Origin: Betaproteobacteria bacterium
GTDB taxonomy: Bacteria; Pseudomonadota; Gammaproteobacteria; Burkholderiales; Casimicrobiaceae
Direction of reading: 5' to 3'
Length of the DNA stretch: 64,000 nt
NCBI GenBank assembly: GCA_016861105.1
Contig: BOKS01000001.1
Location: 434,001-498,000 of the forward strand
The position numbers and the translations under genes were made by a program. Under the pieces are notes generated by a model. It was not told the DNA's origin. It searched no databases and worked only from the letters and a program-made list of their open reading frames with translations. Below, in pieces: positions 1 through 10,678 of this stretch (positions are counted from its first letter, which is position 1; each line of letters opens with the position of its first letter).

Positions 1-840
1 CGCTTCGCCGCGCGGCTGGCGGAGCGCGGCGGGCTGCGCGTCATCGGTTTCACCGCGCAGGATGCGGCCGCACCGGCGCCGCTCGCGCTGCGGCTCGCCG
101 CGCACGCGGTGCGCGCGACGGCGACCGGCCTGCAGTTCGAGGTCGACGACGGCAGTCGGCGAATCGAGGTCGCGGTGCCGCTGGTCGGCGCGTTCAACGT
201 CTCCAATCTGCTCGGCGTACTCGGCGTCGCGCTCGCCGCCGGCATCGCGCTCGAGCGCGCCTGCAGCGTGCTGCCGCGGCTCGCGCCGCCGCCCGGACGC
301 ATGCAGCGCGTCGGCGGCGAGGGCGCGCCGCTCGCGGTCGTCGACTACGCGCACACGCCCGACGCGCTGGCGCAGGCGCTCGTCGCGCTCGCGCCGCTCG
401 CGCAGGCGCGCGGCGGGCGACTGTGGGTCGTTTTCGGCGCCGGCGGCGACCGCGATCCGGGCAAACGCGCGCCGATGGGCGAAGCGGCGGCGCGGCTCGC
501 CGATCGGGTCGTGATCACGAGCGACAACCCGCGCACGGAAGCGCCGGAGGCGATCGTCGACGCGATCGCGCGCGGCGTCCCGGCCGATCGCGCAGGGCGC
601 GTCGAGCGGATCGTCGATCGCGCCGGGGCGATCGCGCACGCGCTGGTGGACGCGGACGACGCCGACGTCGTGCTGATCGCCGGCAAGGGCCACGAGGACT
701 ACCAGGACATCGGCGGCGCGAAGCGGCCGTTTTCGGACGTCGAGCACGCGCGCGCCGCGCTTGCGCGGCGCGCCTCCTCGGCCTCGCGCACGGACTCCGG
801 CGGCGGCGCCCGCGGCACGGCGCGGGAGGCGGCGGCATGA
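1..840 (+). CDS. murE: MurE, UDP-MurNAc-tripeptide synthetase (C-terminal part, cut by window edge)
   Basis: Adds meso-diaminopimelate to UDP-MurNAc-L-Ala-D-Glu in the cytoplasm. The open frame enters from base 1 and gives 279 residues, so the N-terminal domain and the ATP-binding P-loop lie outside the window. Visible are the central-to-C-terminal Mur ligase segments: [28 protein letters not shown], and the DNPR motif (in [10 protein letters not shown]) that selects meso-diaminopimelate over lysine in this family, followed by the late [10 protein letters not shown] motif. The stop overlaps the murF start. The extra Ala/Arg/Gly-rich tail after the core is unremarkable at this GC content. Confidence 0.96.
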   Translation, partial: RFAARLAERGGLRVIGFTAQDAAAPAPLALRLAAHAVRATATGLQFEVDDGSRRIEVAVPLVGAFNVSNLLGVLGVALAAGIALERACSVLPRLAPPPGRMQRVGGEGAPLAVVDYAHTPDALAQALVALAPLAQARGGRLWVVFGAGGDRDPGKRAPMGEAAARLADRVVITSDNPRTEAPEAIVDAIARGVPADRAGRVERIVDRAGAIAHALVDADDADVVLIAGKGHEDYQDIGGAKRPFSDVEHARAALARRASSASRTDSGGGARGTAREAAA

Positions 841-2204
841 TGACCGTGGCCGAACTCGCGCGAGCGCTGCCGCAGTTCGCGCTGCACGGCGACGGCGGCG
901 TGCGCTTCACGAGCGTGTCGACCGATACGCGCACGGCGCCGGCAGGCTGCGTCTTTTTCGCGTTGCGCGGCGACCGCTTCGACGCGCACGACTTCGTCGC
1001 GCAGGCGGTGGCAGCCGGCGCGGCCGCCGTCGTCGTCGAGCGGCGCGTCGACGTAGTCGTGCCGCAGATCGTCGTTGCCGACGCGCGGCGCGCGCTGGGC
1101 ATCGCCGCGGCGGCGTGGCGCGCGCGCTTCGATGTTCCGCTGATCGCGGTGACCGGCAGCAACGGCAAGACGACCGTGACCCAGATGATCGGTTCGATCC
1201 TCGCGTCCGCCTACGGCGAAGACCGGCGGCTCGCCACGCGCGGCAACCTGAACAACGAGGTCGGCCTGCCGCTGATGCTGTTCGAGCTCGCCGCGCGGCA
1301 TCGCGCCGCGGTGCTCGAACTCGGCATGAACCATCCGGGCGAGATCGCCTACCTCGCGCAACTGGCGAAGCCCACCGTCACCGTGGTCAACAACGCGCAG
1401 CGCGAGCACCAGGAATTCATGGCTTCGGTCGAGGCGACCGCGCACGAAAACGGCGCGGCGATCGCCGCGCTGCCGCCCGAAGGCGTAGCGGTCTTTCCGG
1501 CCGACGATCCGTGCGCGCCGATCTGGCGCACGCTCGCCGGAACGCGACGCGTCATCGATTTCGCGCGCAGCGCCTATGCCGTCGTCACAGCCACCGTCGA
1601 GTCGACTGCCGCGGGCAGTCGGCTTTCGATCGCCACGCCGCAGGGTCTGATCGAAACGTCGATCGGCGTGCCGGGCGCGCACAACGTGCACAACGCGCTC
1701 GCGGCAACGGCCGCGTGCCTCGCGCTCGGCGTGCCGAACGCCGCGATCGCGGCGGGGATCGCCGCGTTCGCGCCGGTCAAGGGCCGCGGCGTCCGACTGT
1801 CGACCGCCAGCGGCGCGGCGCTGATCGACGACACGTACAACGCGAACCCGGACTCGATGCGCGCGGCGATCGACGTGCTCGCCGCGTGCGCTGCGCCGCG
1901 CGTGCTGGTGATCGGCGACATGGGCGAGGTCGGCAGCCAGGGACCGGCGTTCCACCGCGAGATCGGCGCGTACGCGCGCAGCCGCGGCATCGAGACGCTG
2001 CTGGCGAGCGGAGACCTGTCGCGCGCAGCGGTCGCCGCGTTCGGCGGGGGCGCGACGCATTTCGACGGCATCGATGCGCTGATCGCGGCGGCGTCCGCGG
2101 CGGCCGCGCCGGGCGCCACGCTGCTCGTCAAGGGTTCGCGCTTCATGCGCATGGAGCGCGTCGTGCAGGCGCTCGCCGCGCCACCGACTGCAGGAGCCGG
2201 CTGA
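837..2204 (+). CDS. murF: MurF, UDP-MurNAc-tripeptide:D-Ala-D-Ala ligase
   Basis: Final cytoplasmic step of UDP-MurNAc-pentapeptide synthesis, joining D-Ala-D-Ala to the tripeptide. 455 residues, normal family length. P-loop VTGSNGKTT near residue 105, NEVGLP and [11 protein letters not shown] in the central domain, [11 protein letters not shown] and GDMGEVG in the C-terminal domain. The start is ATGATG: the first ATG (837) overlaps the murE TGA and lies 7 bases after a GGGAGG ribosome site. The second ATG at 840 is an alternative. Coupled translation with murE is inferred. Confidence 0.96.
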   Translation: MMTVAELARALPQFALHGDGGVRFTSVSTDTRTAPAGCVFFALRGDRFDAHDFVAQAVAAGAAAVVVERRVDVVVPQIVVADARRALGIAAAAWRARFDVPLIAVTGSNGKTTVTQMIGSILASAYGEDRRLATRGNLNNEVGLPLMLFELAARHRAAVLELGMNHPGEIAYLAQLAKPTVTVVNNAQREHQEFMASVEATAHENGAAIAALPPEGVAVFPADDPCAPIWRTLAGTRRVIDFARSAYAVVTATVESTAAGSRLSIATPQGLIETSIGVPGAHNVHNALAATAACLALGVPNAAIAAGIAAFAPVKGRGVRLSTASGAALIDDTYNANPDSMRAAIDVLAACAAPRVLVIGDMGEVGSQGPAFHREIGAYARSRGIETLLASGDLSRAAVAAFGGGATHFDGIDALIAAASAAAAPGATLLVKGSRFMRMERVVQALAAPPTAGAG

Positions 2205-2206
2205 AC

Positions 2207-3361
2207 ATGCTGCTCGAACTGTTCCAGTGGCTCGCGCAGGACATCCGTGCGTTCAACGTCTTCAGCTACCTGACGTTGCGCGCGGTGCTCGCGGCGGCGA
2301 CCGCGCTCGTGATCGGGTTGGCGGCGGGGCCGTGGGTGATCCGCCGGCTGACCGAACTGAAGATCGGCCAGGCGGTGCGCGCCGAGGGGCCGCAGTCGCA
2401 TCTTTCCAAGACCGGTACGCCGACGATGGGCGGCGCGCTGATTCTGATCGCGATCGGCGTGACGACGCTGCTGTGGGCGGATCTGACCAACCGCTTCGTT
2501 TGGGTCGTGCTGCTGGTGACGATGGGTTTCGGCTGGATCGGTTGGGTCGACGACTACCGCAAGGTCGTCCACCGCAACCCGAGGGGGATGAGCGCGAAGG
2601 AGAAGTACTTCTGGCAGTCGCTGATCGGCGTCGCGGCGGCGTTCTACCTCGCGTTCGCGATCGCTGCGCCTTCGACCGAACGCATGTGGCCGCTGGTGCT
2701 GCAGTGGATCGCGAACGGCTTCACGCTCGACCTGCCGCCGCGGGTCGACCTGATCGTCCCGTTCTTCAAGAACTTCGCCTACCCGATGGGGGTGTTCGGC
2801 TTCGTGATCCTGACGTACTTCGTCATCGTCGGCACGAGCAACGCGGTGAACCTGACCGACGGGCTCGACGGCCTGGCGATCCTGCCGGCGTCGATGGTCG
2901 GCGCGGCGCTCGGCGTGTTCGCCTATGTCGTCGGCCGCGCCGACTTCTCCAAGTACCTGCTGTTCCCGTACATCCCGGGTGCGGGCGAGGTTGCGATCAT
3001 CTGCGCGGCGATCGCCGGCGCGGGGCTCGCGTTCCTCTGGTTCAACGCGTACCCGGCGCAGGTCTTCATGGGCGACGTAGGGGCGCTCGCGCTCGGCGGC
3101 GCGCTCGGCACGATCGCGGTGATCACGCGGCAGGAGATCGTGCTGTTCATCATGGGTGGCGTCTTCGTCGCCGAAACGATCTCGGTGATGCTGCAGGTCT
3201 CGTACTTCCGCTGGACCGGCGGCCGCCGGATCTTCCGCATGGCGCCGCTGCACCACCACTTCGAGCTGTCCGGCTGGAAAGAGACCCAGGTCGTGGTGCG
3301 CTTCTGGATCATCACGATCATGCTGGTGTTGGTCGGTCTTTCCACTCTGAAGATCCGCTGA
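2207..3361 (+). CDS. mraY: MraY, phospho-MurNAc-pentapeptide transferase
   Basis: Integral membrane enzyme that transfers phospho-MurNAc-pentapeptide to undecaprenyl phosphate, making lipid I. 384 residues with about ten hydrophobic segments. Signature motifs: [11 protein letters not shown] near residue 65, [18 protein letters not shown] near residue 214 with the catalytic Asp pair, [12 protein letters not shown], and the C-terminal HHHFE. The start is preceded by GGAG inside the end of murF and lies two bases beyond the murF stop. Downstream, the gene chain is broken by a 95-base spacer occupied by a hairpin repeat. Confidence 0.97.
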   Translation: MLLELFQWLAQDIRAFNVFSYLTLRAVLAAATALVIGLAAGPWVIRRLTELKIGQAVRAEGPQSHLSKTGTPTMGGALILIAIGVTTLLWADLTNRFVWVVLLVTMGFGWIGWVDDYRKVVHRNPRGMSAKEKYFWQSLIGVAAAFYLAFAIAAPSTERMWPLVLQWIANGFTLDLPPRVDLIVPFFKNFAYPMGVFGFVILTYFVIVGTSNAVNLTDGLDGLAILPASMVGAALGVFAYVVGRADFSKYLLFPYIPGAGEVAIICAAIAGAGLAFLWFNAYPAQVFMGDVGALALGGALGTIAVITRQEIVLFIMGGVFVAETISVMLQVSYFRWTGGRRIFRMAPLHHHFELSGWKETQVVVRFWIITIMLVLVGLSTLKIR

Positions 3362-3365
3362 ATGA

Positions 3366-3447
3366 ACCACCGAGACACCGAGAACACCGAGAACACCTGG
3401 AAAAGCGAGCGGTTCGCTTTTCTCGGTGATCTCCGTGTCTCCGTGGT
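3366..3447. repeat. CACCGAGA-type imperfect hairpin repeat, copy 1 (mraY-murD spacer)
   Basis: Left arm is built from the words CACCGAGA, CACCGAGAA, CACCGAGAA. The right arm is the near complement (CTCGGTGAT, CTCCGTGT, CTCCGTGGT). An inner AAAAGCGA/TCGCTTTT stem closes the loop. Nearly the whole spacer is this element. Its right end supplies GGTGAG, 6 bases before the murD ATG, and may serve as its ribosome site. Two further copies lie at 7301-7371 and 8897-8970. Confidence 0.85.
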
Positions 3448-3456
3448 GAGCCGGAT

Positions 3457-4947
3457 ATGAAGGCATTGATACTCGGTCTCGGCGAAAGCGGTCTGGCGAT
3501 CGCGCTCTGGCTGGCGCGCGAAGGCGCCGTGCTGCGCGTCGCCGACACGCGCACGGAGCCGCCGATGCTCGCGGCGTTGCGCGCCGAGCTGCCGGATGCG
3601 CAGTTCGCCGCCGGCGCGTTCGAGGAGGCGCTGCTCGACGGCGTCGGCCTCGTCGCGATCAGTCCGGGACTTTCGCCGACGCATTCCGAGGCCAAGGTCA
3701 TCGTCGCCGCGGCGAAGAAGCGCGGCGTCGAAGTCGTCGGCGAAATCGAACTGTTCGCCCGCGCGCTGGCGAAACTGAAGTCCGAGCGCGGCTACGCGCC
3801 GCACGTGGTCGGCGTGACGGGCACCAACGGCAAGACGACGACGACGCGGCTTGCCGGCCTCCTGGTCGAGCGCGCCGGTCGCGACGTTGCGGTCGCGGGC
3901 AACATCTCGCCGACCGCGCTCGACGTGCTGCGCGAGCGGCTCGACGCGGACCGCCTGCCCGACGTGTGGGTCCTCGAGCTGTCGAGCTTCCAGCTCGCGA
4001 CGACGACCTCGCTCGCGTGCGACGCGGCCGCGGTGCTGAACGTCACGCAGGACCACCTCGACTGGCACGGCACGCTCGAGGCGTATGCGAAGGCGAAGGC
4101 GCGCATCTTCGCGAAGGACACCGTGCAGGTGCTCAATCGCGACGATCCGCTCGTGCTGGCGATGGCACGCGGCAAGTCGCATCCGGTCACGTTCGGCGCG
4201 GGTGCGCCGGCTCAACCCGACGAATACGGACTGGTGCGCGACGGCGGGCTGACCTGGCTCGCGTACGCCGAGGATCAGAGCCAGGGGCAGCGCCGCCGCA
4301 AGGCGGCGACCGAACTGCCCGGCATTCCCGGCGAGGTCTTCGTGCACCGGCTGATGCCCGCCGATGCGCTGCGCATCCGCGGCCGGCACAACGCGCTGAA
4401 CGCGCTCGCCGCGCTCGCGCTGGCGCGCGCAATCGGTTGCCCGCTCGCGCCGATGCTGCACGCGCTGCGCGAATACGAAGGCGAGCCGCACCGCGTCGAG
4501 CTGATCGCTTCGATCGCCGGCGTCGAGTACTACGACGACAGCAAGGGCACGAACGTCGGCGCGACCGTGGCCGCGCTCGAAGGGCTCGGCGCGGAGAAGG
4601 CCGACGCCGGCCGCCGGCTGGTCGTGATCCTCGGCGGCGACGGCAAAGGGCAGGACTTCGCGCCGCTCGTCGCGCCGCTCGCTGCGCATGCGCGCGCGGT
4701 CGTGCTGATCGGCCGCGACGGGCCGCGCATCGGCGAGCTGCTGCGCGGCGCGAGCTATCCGGTCGAGTCGTGCGCGACGCTGACCGACGCCGTGCGCGCG
4801 TGCATGCACCACGCGCGGCCGGGCGACGCGGTGCTGCTGTCGCCGGCCTGCGCGAGTCTCGACATGTTTCGCAATTACGCGCATCGGGCCGACGTGTTCA
4901 AGGAGTCCGTCCGCGAGCTGGCGGCGGAGGCGGGGCAGCCATGCTGA
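3457..4947 (+). CDS. murD: MurD, UDP-MurNAc-L-Ala--D-Glu ligase
   Basis: Adds D-glutamate to UDP-MurNAc-L-alanine. 496 residues, at the long end for the family. Rossmann-like N-terminus ([16 protein letters not shown]), P-loop [13 protein letters not shown] near residue 120, [42 protein letters not shown] and the C-terminal [12 protein letters not shown] block are all present. It is the first gene after the hairpin repeat and has no other clear Shine-Dalgarno sequence than the GGTGAG of that repeat. Its stop overlaps the start of ftsW by 7 bases. Confidence 0.96.
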   Translation: MKALILGLGESGLAIALWLAREGAVLRVADTRTEPPMLAALRAELPDAQFAAGAFEEALLDGVGLVAISPGLSPTHSEAKVIVAAAKKRGVEVVGEIELFARALAKLKSERGYAPHVVGVTGTNGKTTTTRLAGLLVERAGRDVAVAGNISPTALDVLRERLDADRLPDVWVLELSSFQLATTTSLACDAAAVLNVTQDHLDWHGTLEAYAKAKARIFAKDTVQVLNRDDPLVLAMARGKSHPVTFGAGAPAQPDEYGLVRDGGLTWLAYAEDQSQGQRRRKAATELPGIPGEVFVHRLMPADALRIRGRHNALNALAALALARAIGCPLAPMLHALREYEGEPHRVELIASIAGVEYYDDSKGTNVGATVAALEGLGAEKADAGRRLVVILGGDGKGQDFAPLVAPLAAHARAVVLIGRDGPRIGELLRGASYPVESCATLTDAVRACMHHARPGDAVLLSPACASLDMFRNYAHRADVFKESVRELAAEAGQPC

Positions 4948-6206
4948 GCCGCCTGTTCCGCAGACGGCGCGATGCCGACGGTGGCTACCGGCGCGACCGC
5001 GCGGGCGGCGCGTCGGTGCTTTCGCTCGCCGGGCTCGGCGCCACGGGGCTGCCGGCGCATGCCGGGCGCGGCCTCGATCGCTTCGATCGGCCGCTTGCGA
5101 TGGTCGTCGCCGCACTGATCCTGATCGGCGTCGTGATGGTGTATTCGGCGTCGGTCTCGCTGGCCGATTCTCCGCGCTACAACGTCACGCCGACGCACTT
5201 CCTGGCGCGCCACCTCTTCGCGCTCGCGGTCGCCTGCGCGGCCGCGGTGACCGCGTTTTCGATTCCGCTGGCGAGCTGGCAGAGGTTCGCGCCATGGCTT
5301 TTCCTCGCCTGCCTGCTGCTGCTGGTCGCAGTGCTGATCCCGGGCGTCGGCAGGGGTGCGCTCGGCGCGCGGCGCTGGATTTCGCTCGGGCTCTTCAACC
5401 TGCAGCCTTCGGAACTGATGAAGCTCGCCTGCGTGCTGTACGCCGCCGACTTCACGGTGCGCAAGCAGGACCACATGCACCGCTTCTGGAAGGGCTTCGG
5501 GCCGCTCGGGCTGGCGATGCTGACGATCGCGGTGCTGGTCGGCCGCCAACCCGACTTGGGCGCAGCGCTGATGCTGATGGTGATCGGCATGGGCATCCTG
5601 TTCCTCGGCGGGCTGAGCCTGCGGCTGTGCTTCGCGGTGGCGATCATCGGCGTCGCCGGACTGGTCGCGGTGATCCTGCACGGCGCGGCGTTCCGACTCG
5701 AGCGCATCGAGGCCTACATCGACCCGTTCGCCCCGCAGCACGCCTACGCGAAGGGCTATCAGCTGACGCATTCGCTGATCGCGTTCGGCCGCGGCGAATG
5801 GTTCGGCGTGGGTCTCGGCGGCAGCGTCGAGAAGCTGCACTACCTGACCGAAGCGCACACCGACTTCATCCTCGCGGTGATCGGCGAGGAACTCGGCCTC
5901 GTCGGCGTGCTGACGGTGATCGTGCTGTTCTACTGGCTGGTCAAGCGCGCCTTCGAGATCGGCCGCCAGGCCGTCGCGCTCGAGCGCACCTTCGCCGGGC
6001 TGGTCGCCCAGGGCATCGGTCTGTGGATCGGCGTGCAGGCGTTCGTCAACATGGGCGTGGCCACCGGGCTGCTGCCGACCAAAGGGCTGACGCTGCCCTT
6101 CATGAGCTACGGCGGCTCGGCGCTGCTCGCGACGATCGTCGCGATCGGGTTGCTGCTGCGCGTGGATTGGGAGAATCGGGTTCTGATGCGCGGAGGGCGC
6201 GCATGA
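4941..6206 (+). CDS. ftsW: FtsW, lipid II polymerase of the divisome
   Basis: SEDS-family membrane glycosyltransferase that polymerises lipid II at the septum with FtsI. 421 residues. About 45 polar residues, Arg- and Gly-rich, precede the first membrane segment ([19 protein letters not shown]), longer than in many orthologues. SEDS motifs: [26 protein letters not shown], ahead of [17 protein letters not shown]...[30 protein letters not shown] and [14 protein letters not shown]. The start lies inside the end of murD and the stop overlaps murG (ATGA), indicating tight coupling. Confidence 0.95.
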   Translation: MLSRLFRRRRDADGGYRRDRAGGASVLSLAGLGATGLPAHAGRGLDRFDRPLAMVVAALILIGVVMVYSASVSLADSPRYNVTPTHFLARHLFALAVACAAAVTAFSIPLASWQRFAPWLFLACLLLLVAVLIPGVGRGALGARRWISLGLFNLQPSELMKLACVLYAADFTVRKQDHMHRFWKGFGPLGLAMLTIAVLVGRQPDLGAALMLMVIGMGILFLGGLSLRLCFAVAIIGVAGLVAVILHGAAFRLERIEAYIDPFAPQHAYAKGYQLTHSLIAFGRGEWFGVGLGGSVEKLHYLTEAHTDFILAVIGEELGLVGVLTVIVLFYWLVKRAFEIGRQAVALERTFAGLVAQGIGLWIGVQAFVNMGVATGLLPTKGLTLPFMSYGGSALLATIVAIGLLLRVDWENRVLMRGGRA

Positions 6207-7288
6207 GGCACCTGCTGGTCGTCGCGGCAGGCACGGGCGGGCACGTCATGCCGGGGCTGGCGGTCGCCGAAACGCTGCGCGAGCGCGGCTGGCGCGTGTC
6301 GTGGCTCGGAACGGCCACCGGCATGGAACGCGGGCTGGTCGAACCGCGCGGCATCGAGTTCGACGCGATCGACTTCGCCGGGCTGCGCGGCAAGGGCTGG
6401 AAGGCGATCGTCTTCGGCGGCTTCTACCTGCTGCGCGCGCTGTGGCAAAGCCGCCGCATCGTGCGTGCGCGGCGGCCGTCGCTGGTGTTTTCGACGGGCG
6501 GCTACGTCGCGGTGCCGGCGGGACTCGCGACCTCGCTGCACGGTGCGCCGCTCGTGCTGCTGAACGCCGACGCCGCGTCGCTGCTGTCGACGAAACTGCT
6601 GCGGCCGCTCGCTTCGGCGCTGCTGTGCGGCTTCGACGGCGAGGCCGCGCGGCGCGCCGGCGACAAAGGACTCGTGACCGGCAACCCTGTACGCGCGGCG
6701 ATCTCGCAGATCCCGCCGCCCGCGCAGCGCTACGCGCAGCGCAGCGGGCCGCTCGCGCTGCTCGTGATCGGCGGCAGCCTCGGCAGCCAGGTGCTGAACC
6801 AGACCGTACCGGCCGCGCTCGCGTCGATCGATGCGGCAAACCGGCCGCGCGTGGTCCACCAGTGCGGCGCTGCGCACGTCGAGGCGACGCGCGCCGCGTA
6901 TCGCGCCGCCGGCGTCGACGCCGAAGTCATCCCGTTCATCGACGACATCGCCGCGCGCTACGCCGCGGCGGATCTCGTGCTGTGCCGCGCCGGCGCGATC
7001 ACCGTGACCGAGCTGTGCGTCGCCGGCGTGGCCGCGATCCTGGTGCCCTTCGTCGTCAAGACGACGCAGCACCAGCGCACGAACGCCGAGTTCCTCGCGC
7101 AGCACGGCGCGGCGATCCATCTGCCGCAGTCCGAGATGACGGCGGAAAAGCTCGCGCAGCGGATGCGCGGCCTGACGCGCGCCGAACTCGCCGCGATGGC
7201 CGAACGCGCGCGCGCCCTGGGCAAACCGAACGCCACGCGGATGGTGGCCGACGCGATCGAACACATCGCGGCGGCATCGAACGCATGA
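6203..7288 (+). CDS. murG: MurG, lipid II synthase (GlcNAc transferase)
   Basis: Peripheral inner-membrane glycosyltransferase that adds GlcNAc to lipid I. 361 residues, usual size. N-terminal donor/acceptor loop GTGGHVMPGLA near residue 12, second glycine loop GGYVAVP, third loop VIGGSLGSQVLNQ, and the UDP-GlcNAc-binding region CRAGAITVTELCVAGVAAILVP. It starts inside the ftsW stop (ATGA). The CACCGAGA hairpin and a broken copy of the murC start follow, so coupling to murC is lost or altered. Confidence 0.96.
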   Translation: MRHLLVVAAGTGGHVMPGLAVAETLRERGWRVSWLGTATGMERGLVEPRGIEFDAIDFAGLRGKGWKAIVFGGFYLLRALWQSRRIVRARRPSLVFSTGGYVAVPAGLATSLHGAPLVLLNADAASLLSTKLLRPLASALLCGFDGEAARRAGDKGLVTGNPVRAAISQIPPPAQRYAQRSGPLALLVIGGSLGSQVLNQTVPAALASIDAANRPRVVHQCGAAHVEATRAAYRAAGVDAEVIPFIDDIAARYAAADLVLCRAGAITVTELCVAGVAAILVPFVVKTTQHQRTNAEFLAQHGAAIHLPQSEMTAEKLAQRMRGLTRAELAAMAERARALGKPNATRMVADAIEHIAAASNA

Positions 7289-7300
7289 AGGGCCCGATGA

Positions 7301-7371
7301 AACACCGAGACACCGAGATCACCGAGAAGGGCATACCTGCCTCTTTCGGTGTTCTCCGTGTCTCTGTGGTG
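7301..7371. repeat. CACCGAGA-type imperfect hairpin repeat, copy 2 (murG-murC spacer)
   Basis: Same architecture and orientation as the 3366-3447 element: left arm ACACCGAGACACCGAGATCACCGAGAA, short A/T-containing loop, right arm CTTTCGGTGTTCTCCGTGTCTCTGTGGTG. It ends nine bases before a truncated murC copy. Confidence 0.85.
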
Positions 7372-7379
7372 ATACTCGT

Positions 7380-7417
7380 ATGAAACACGCGGTCAAGCAC
7401 ATCCACTTCGTCGGCAT
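7380..7417 (+). repeat. Truncated direct duplicate of the murC 5' end
   Basis: These 38 bases repeat the first 38 bases of murC (7499-7536) with a single mismatch (C for T at the tenth codon). The copy then breaks off into a GC-rich hairpin (GCCGGGG 7418-7424, CCCCGGC 7431-7437). Further on, 7456-7472 carries a 17-base inverted copy of murC (7525-7541). The duplicate ATG opens a 40-codon frame ending at 7502, whose TGA overlaps the true murC start. Confidence 0.9.
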
Positions 7418-7498
7418 GCCGGGGGCGGGGCCCCGGCGTCGTCCACCTGCGGCTTCGCCGATGCCGACGAAGCGCACGTCGACGACGGGGGCTGCAAG

Positions 7499-8884
<1,386 letters not shown>

Positions 8885-8896
8885 AGAGCATCTGGT

Positions 8897-8970
8897 CAAC
8901 CACCGAGACACGGAGAACACCGAGAAGTGCACTCGAGGTTTTCTCGGTGATCTCGGTGTCTCGGTGTTGA
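8897..8970. repeat. CACCGAGA-type imperfect hairpin repeat, copy 3 (murC-ddlB spacer)
   Basis: Third member of the family, same orientation: left arm CAACCACCGAGACACGGAG then AACACCGAGAA, right arm TTCTCGGTGATCTCGGTG then TCTCGGTGTTG. It lies between murC and ddlB and leaves AGGCGAG as the only ribosome-site-like sequence for ddlB. Confidence 0.85.
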
Positions 8971-8981
8971 GGCGAGTCGTT

Positions 8982-9947
8982 ATGCAGACCCTGATCGATC
9001 CCAAATCGTTCGGCAAGGTCGGCGTGCTGTTCGGCGGGCGCTCGTCGGAGCGCGAGGTTTCGATCATGTCGGGCACCGGCGTACTGAACGCGCTGCGTTC
9101 GCGCGGCGTCGATGCGCACGCGTTCGATCCGGGCACGCAGACGCTCGCCGAGCTGGAGGCGGCGCAGTTCGATCGCGTCTTCATCGCGCTGCACGGACGC
9201 TTCGGCGAGGACGGAACGATCCAGGGCGTGCTCGAGACGCTGCGCGTTCCCTACACCGGCAGCGGCGTGCAAGCCTCGGCGATCGCGATCGACAAGCTGA
9301 CGGCCAAGCGCATCTGGGCCTCCGAAGGCCTGCCGACGCCGGCCTGGCGCGTCGGGCACGCGGACACCGACTGGAAGCGGGTCGTCGCCGAACTGGGCGA
9401 CGAACTGATCGTCAAGCCGGCGCGCGAAGGCTCGACGATCGGCATCACCAAGGTCACGCAGCACGACGGCAACGAGCTTGCCGCGGCGTTCGAGACGGCC
9501 GTGCGCTACGACGACCGCGTGGTCATCGAAGAGCTGATCCGCGGCCGCGAACTGACCTGCGCGATCCTCGGCGAAGGCGCGACCGCACGCGCGCTGCCGC
9601 TGATAGAGATCCGCGCGCCGGCGGAGAACTACGACTACCGGGCGAAGTACTTCTCCGAGGAAACGCAGTATTTCTGCCCGGCGCCGATCGACGACCGGCT
9701 CGCGCGCGAGATCCAGCAACTGTGCGTGCGCGCGTACACCGCGCTCGGCGCGCGCGGCTGGGGCCGTGTCGACGTGATGCTGCGCACCGATCCGAGGGGC
9801 GACCGGCCGTACCTGCTCGAGCTGAACACGTCGCCGGGCATGACGGGCCATTCGCTGGTGCCGATGGCGGCGAAGGCGGTCGGCATGAGCTACGAAGACC
9901 TCGTGCTCGAAATCCTCGCAGCGGCGCGGCTGGAGGTGGCCGCATGA
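8982..9947 (+). CDS. ddlB: DdlB, D-alanine--D-alanine ligase
   Basis: Makes the D-Ala-D-Ala dipeptide used by MurF. 321 residues, ATP-grasp fold. GVLFGGRSSEREVSIMSG at the N-terminus, HGRFGEDGTIQG, the ATP-binding VKPAREGSTIG, EELIRGRELTC and the C-terminal LELNTSPGMTGHS with metal and substrate ligands. The chosen ATG is the first in frame after the hairpin repeat and gives the usual N-terminal length. It overlaps ftsQ by an ATGA. Confidence 0.96.
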   Translation: MQTLIDPKSFGKVGVLFGGRSSEREVSIMSGTGVLNALRSRGVDAHAFDPGTQTLAELEAAQFDRVFIALHGRFGEDGTIQGVLETLRVPYTGSGVQASAIAIDKLTAKRIWASEGLPTPAWRVGHADTDWKRVVAELGDELIVKPAREGSTIGITKVTQHDGNELAAAFETAVRYDDRVVIEELIRGRELTCAILGEGATARALPLIEIRAPAENYDYRAKYFSEETQYFCPAPIDDRLAREIQQLCVRAYTALGARGWGRVDVMLRTDPRGDRPYLLELNTSPGMTGHSLVPMAAKAVGMSYEDLVLEILAAARLEVAA

Positions 9948-10678
9948 GCGGCGTTCGGGCGATGGAGTGGGGCGCGCGTGCGTTGCTCGCGGCGGCGCTC
10001 GCGCTTGCCGCCGGCGGCGCGGCGCTGTGGCTCGCGCAGCGGCCGTGGTTCGATCTGCGCCGCATCGAGGTGCGCGGCGACCTGCAGCACGTGAGCGGCG
10101 CGGCCATACGCGCTGCGGTCGCGGGGCGGCTGCGCGGCAACTTCTTCACGATGAGGCTCGACGAAGCCCAGCGCGTGTTCGAAACCGTGCCGTGGGTCGC
10201 GGCGGCATCCGTGCGCCGCGCGTGGCCGGATCGGCTGGTCGTCACGCTGATCGAGCATCGCGCGCTCGGCGTCTGGAGCGACGGTCGGATCCTGTCCGAC
10301 CGGGGACGGCTTTTCGTCGCCAACGTGGCCGAGGCCGAGCTGTACGGACCGCTGCCCGAGTTCGACGGCCCGGCCGAGTTCGCCACGGAAGCCGCGCGGC
10401 GCTTCTATGAGTTCAGCGCGCTGCTTGCGCCGCTCGCGTTGACGATCGACGCGGTGCGCATCTCGGAGCGCGCCGCGTGGTCGCTCGAGACGAGCGCGGG
10501 CGAAGCGGCCGGTCCGCGTTTCGAGCTCGGTCGCGACGATCCGCCGGGGCGTCTCGCCGAACGCGTCGCCGCCATCGTCGCCCACTATCCGCTGGTCCTG
10601 GCCCGGCTCTCGGGCCCGCCCGCCCGCATCGACGCGCGCTATCCGAACGGCTTCGCCGCTGCCGCCTATAAGAAATGA
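9944..10678 (+). CDS. ftsQ: FtsQ, divisome scaffold protein
   Basis: Bitopic inner-membrane protein linking early and late division proteins (FtsB/FtsL). 244 residues. One transmembrane segment at about residues 10-30, then a periplasmic POTRA domain (PWFDLRRIEVRGDLQHVS) and the FtsQ beta domain (VPWVAAASVRRAWPDRLVVTLIEH). It starts inside the ddlB stop and ends in the ftsA start. A second ATG six codons in (9962) is an alternative start. Position between ddlB and ftsA supports the call. Confidence 0.93.
   Translation: MSGVRAMEWGARALLAAALALAAGGAALWLAQRPWFDLRRIEVRGDLQHVSGAAIRAAVAGRLRGNFFTMRLDEAQRVFETVPWVAAASVRRAWPDRLVVTLIEHRALGVWSDGRILSDRGRLFVANVAEAELYGPLPEFDGPAEFATEAARRFYEFSALLAPLALTIDAVRISERAAWSLETSAGEAAGPRFELGRDDPPGRLAERVAAIVAHYPLVLARLSGPPARIDARYPNGFAAAAYKK

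Noticed and set aside
699..2060. Long minus-strand open frames opposite murF and most other genes
   Set aside because: At this GC content antisense frames stay open by chance. Their products are Arg/Ala-rich and match no family.
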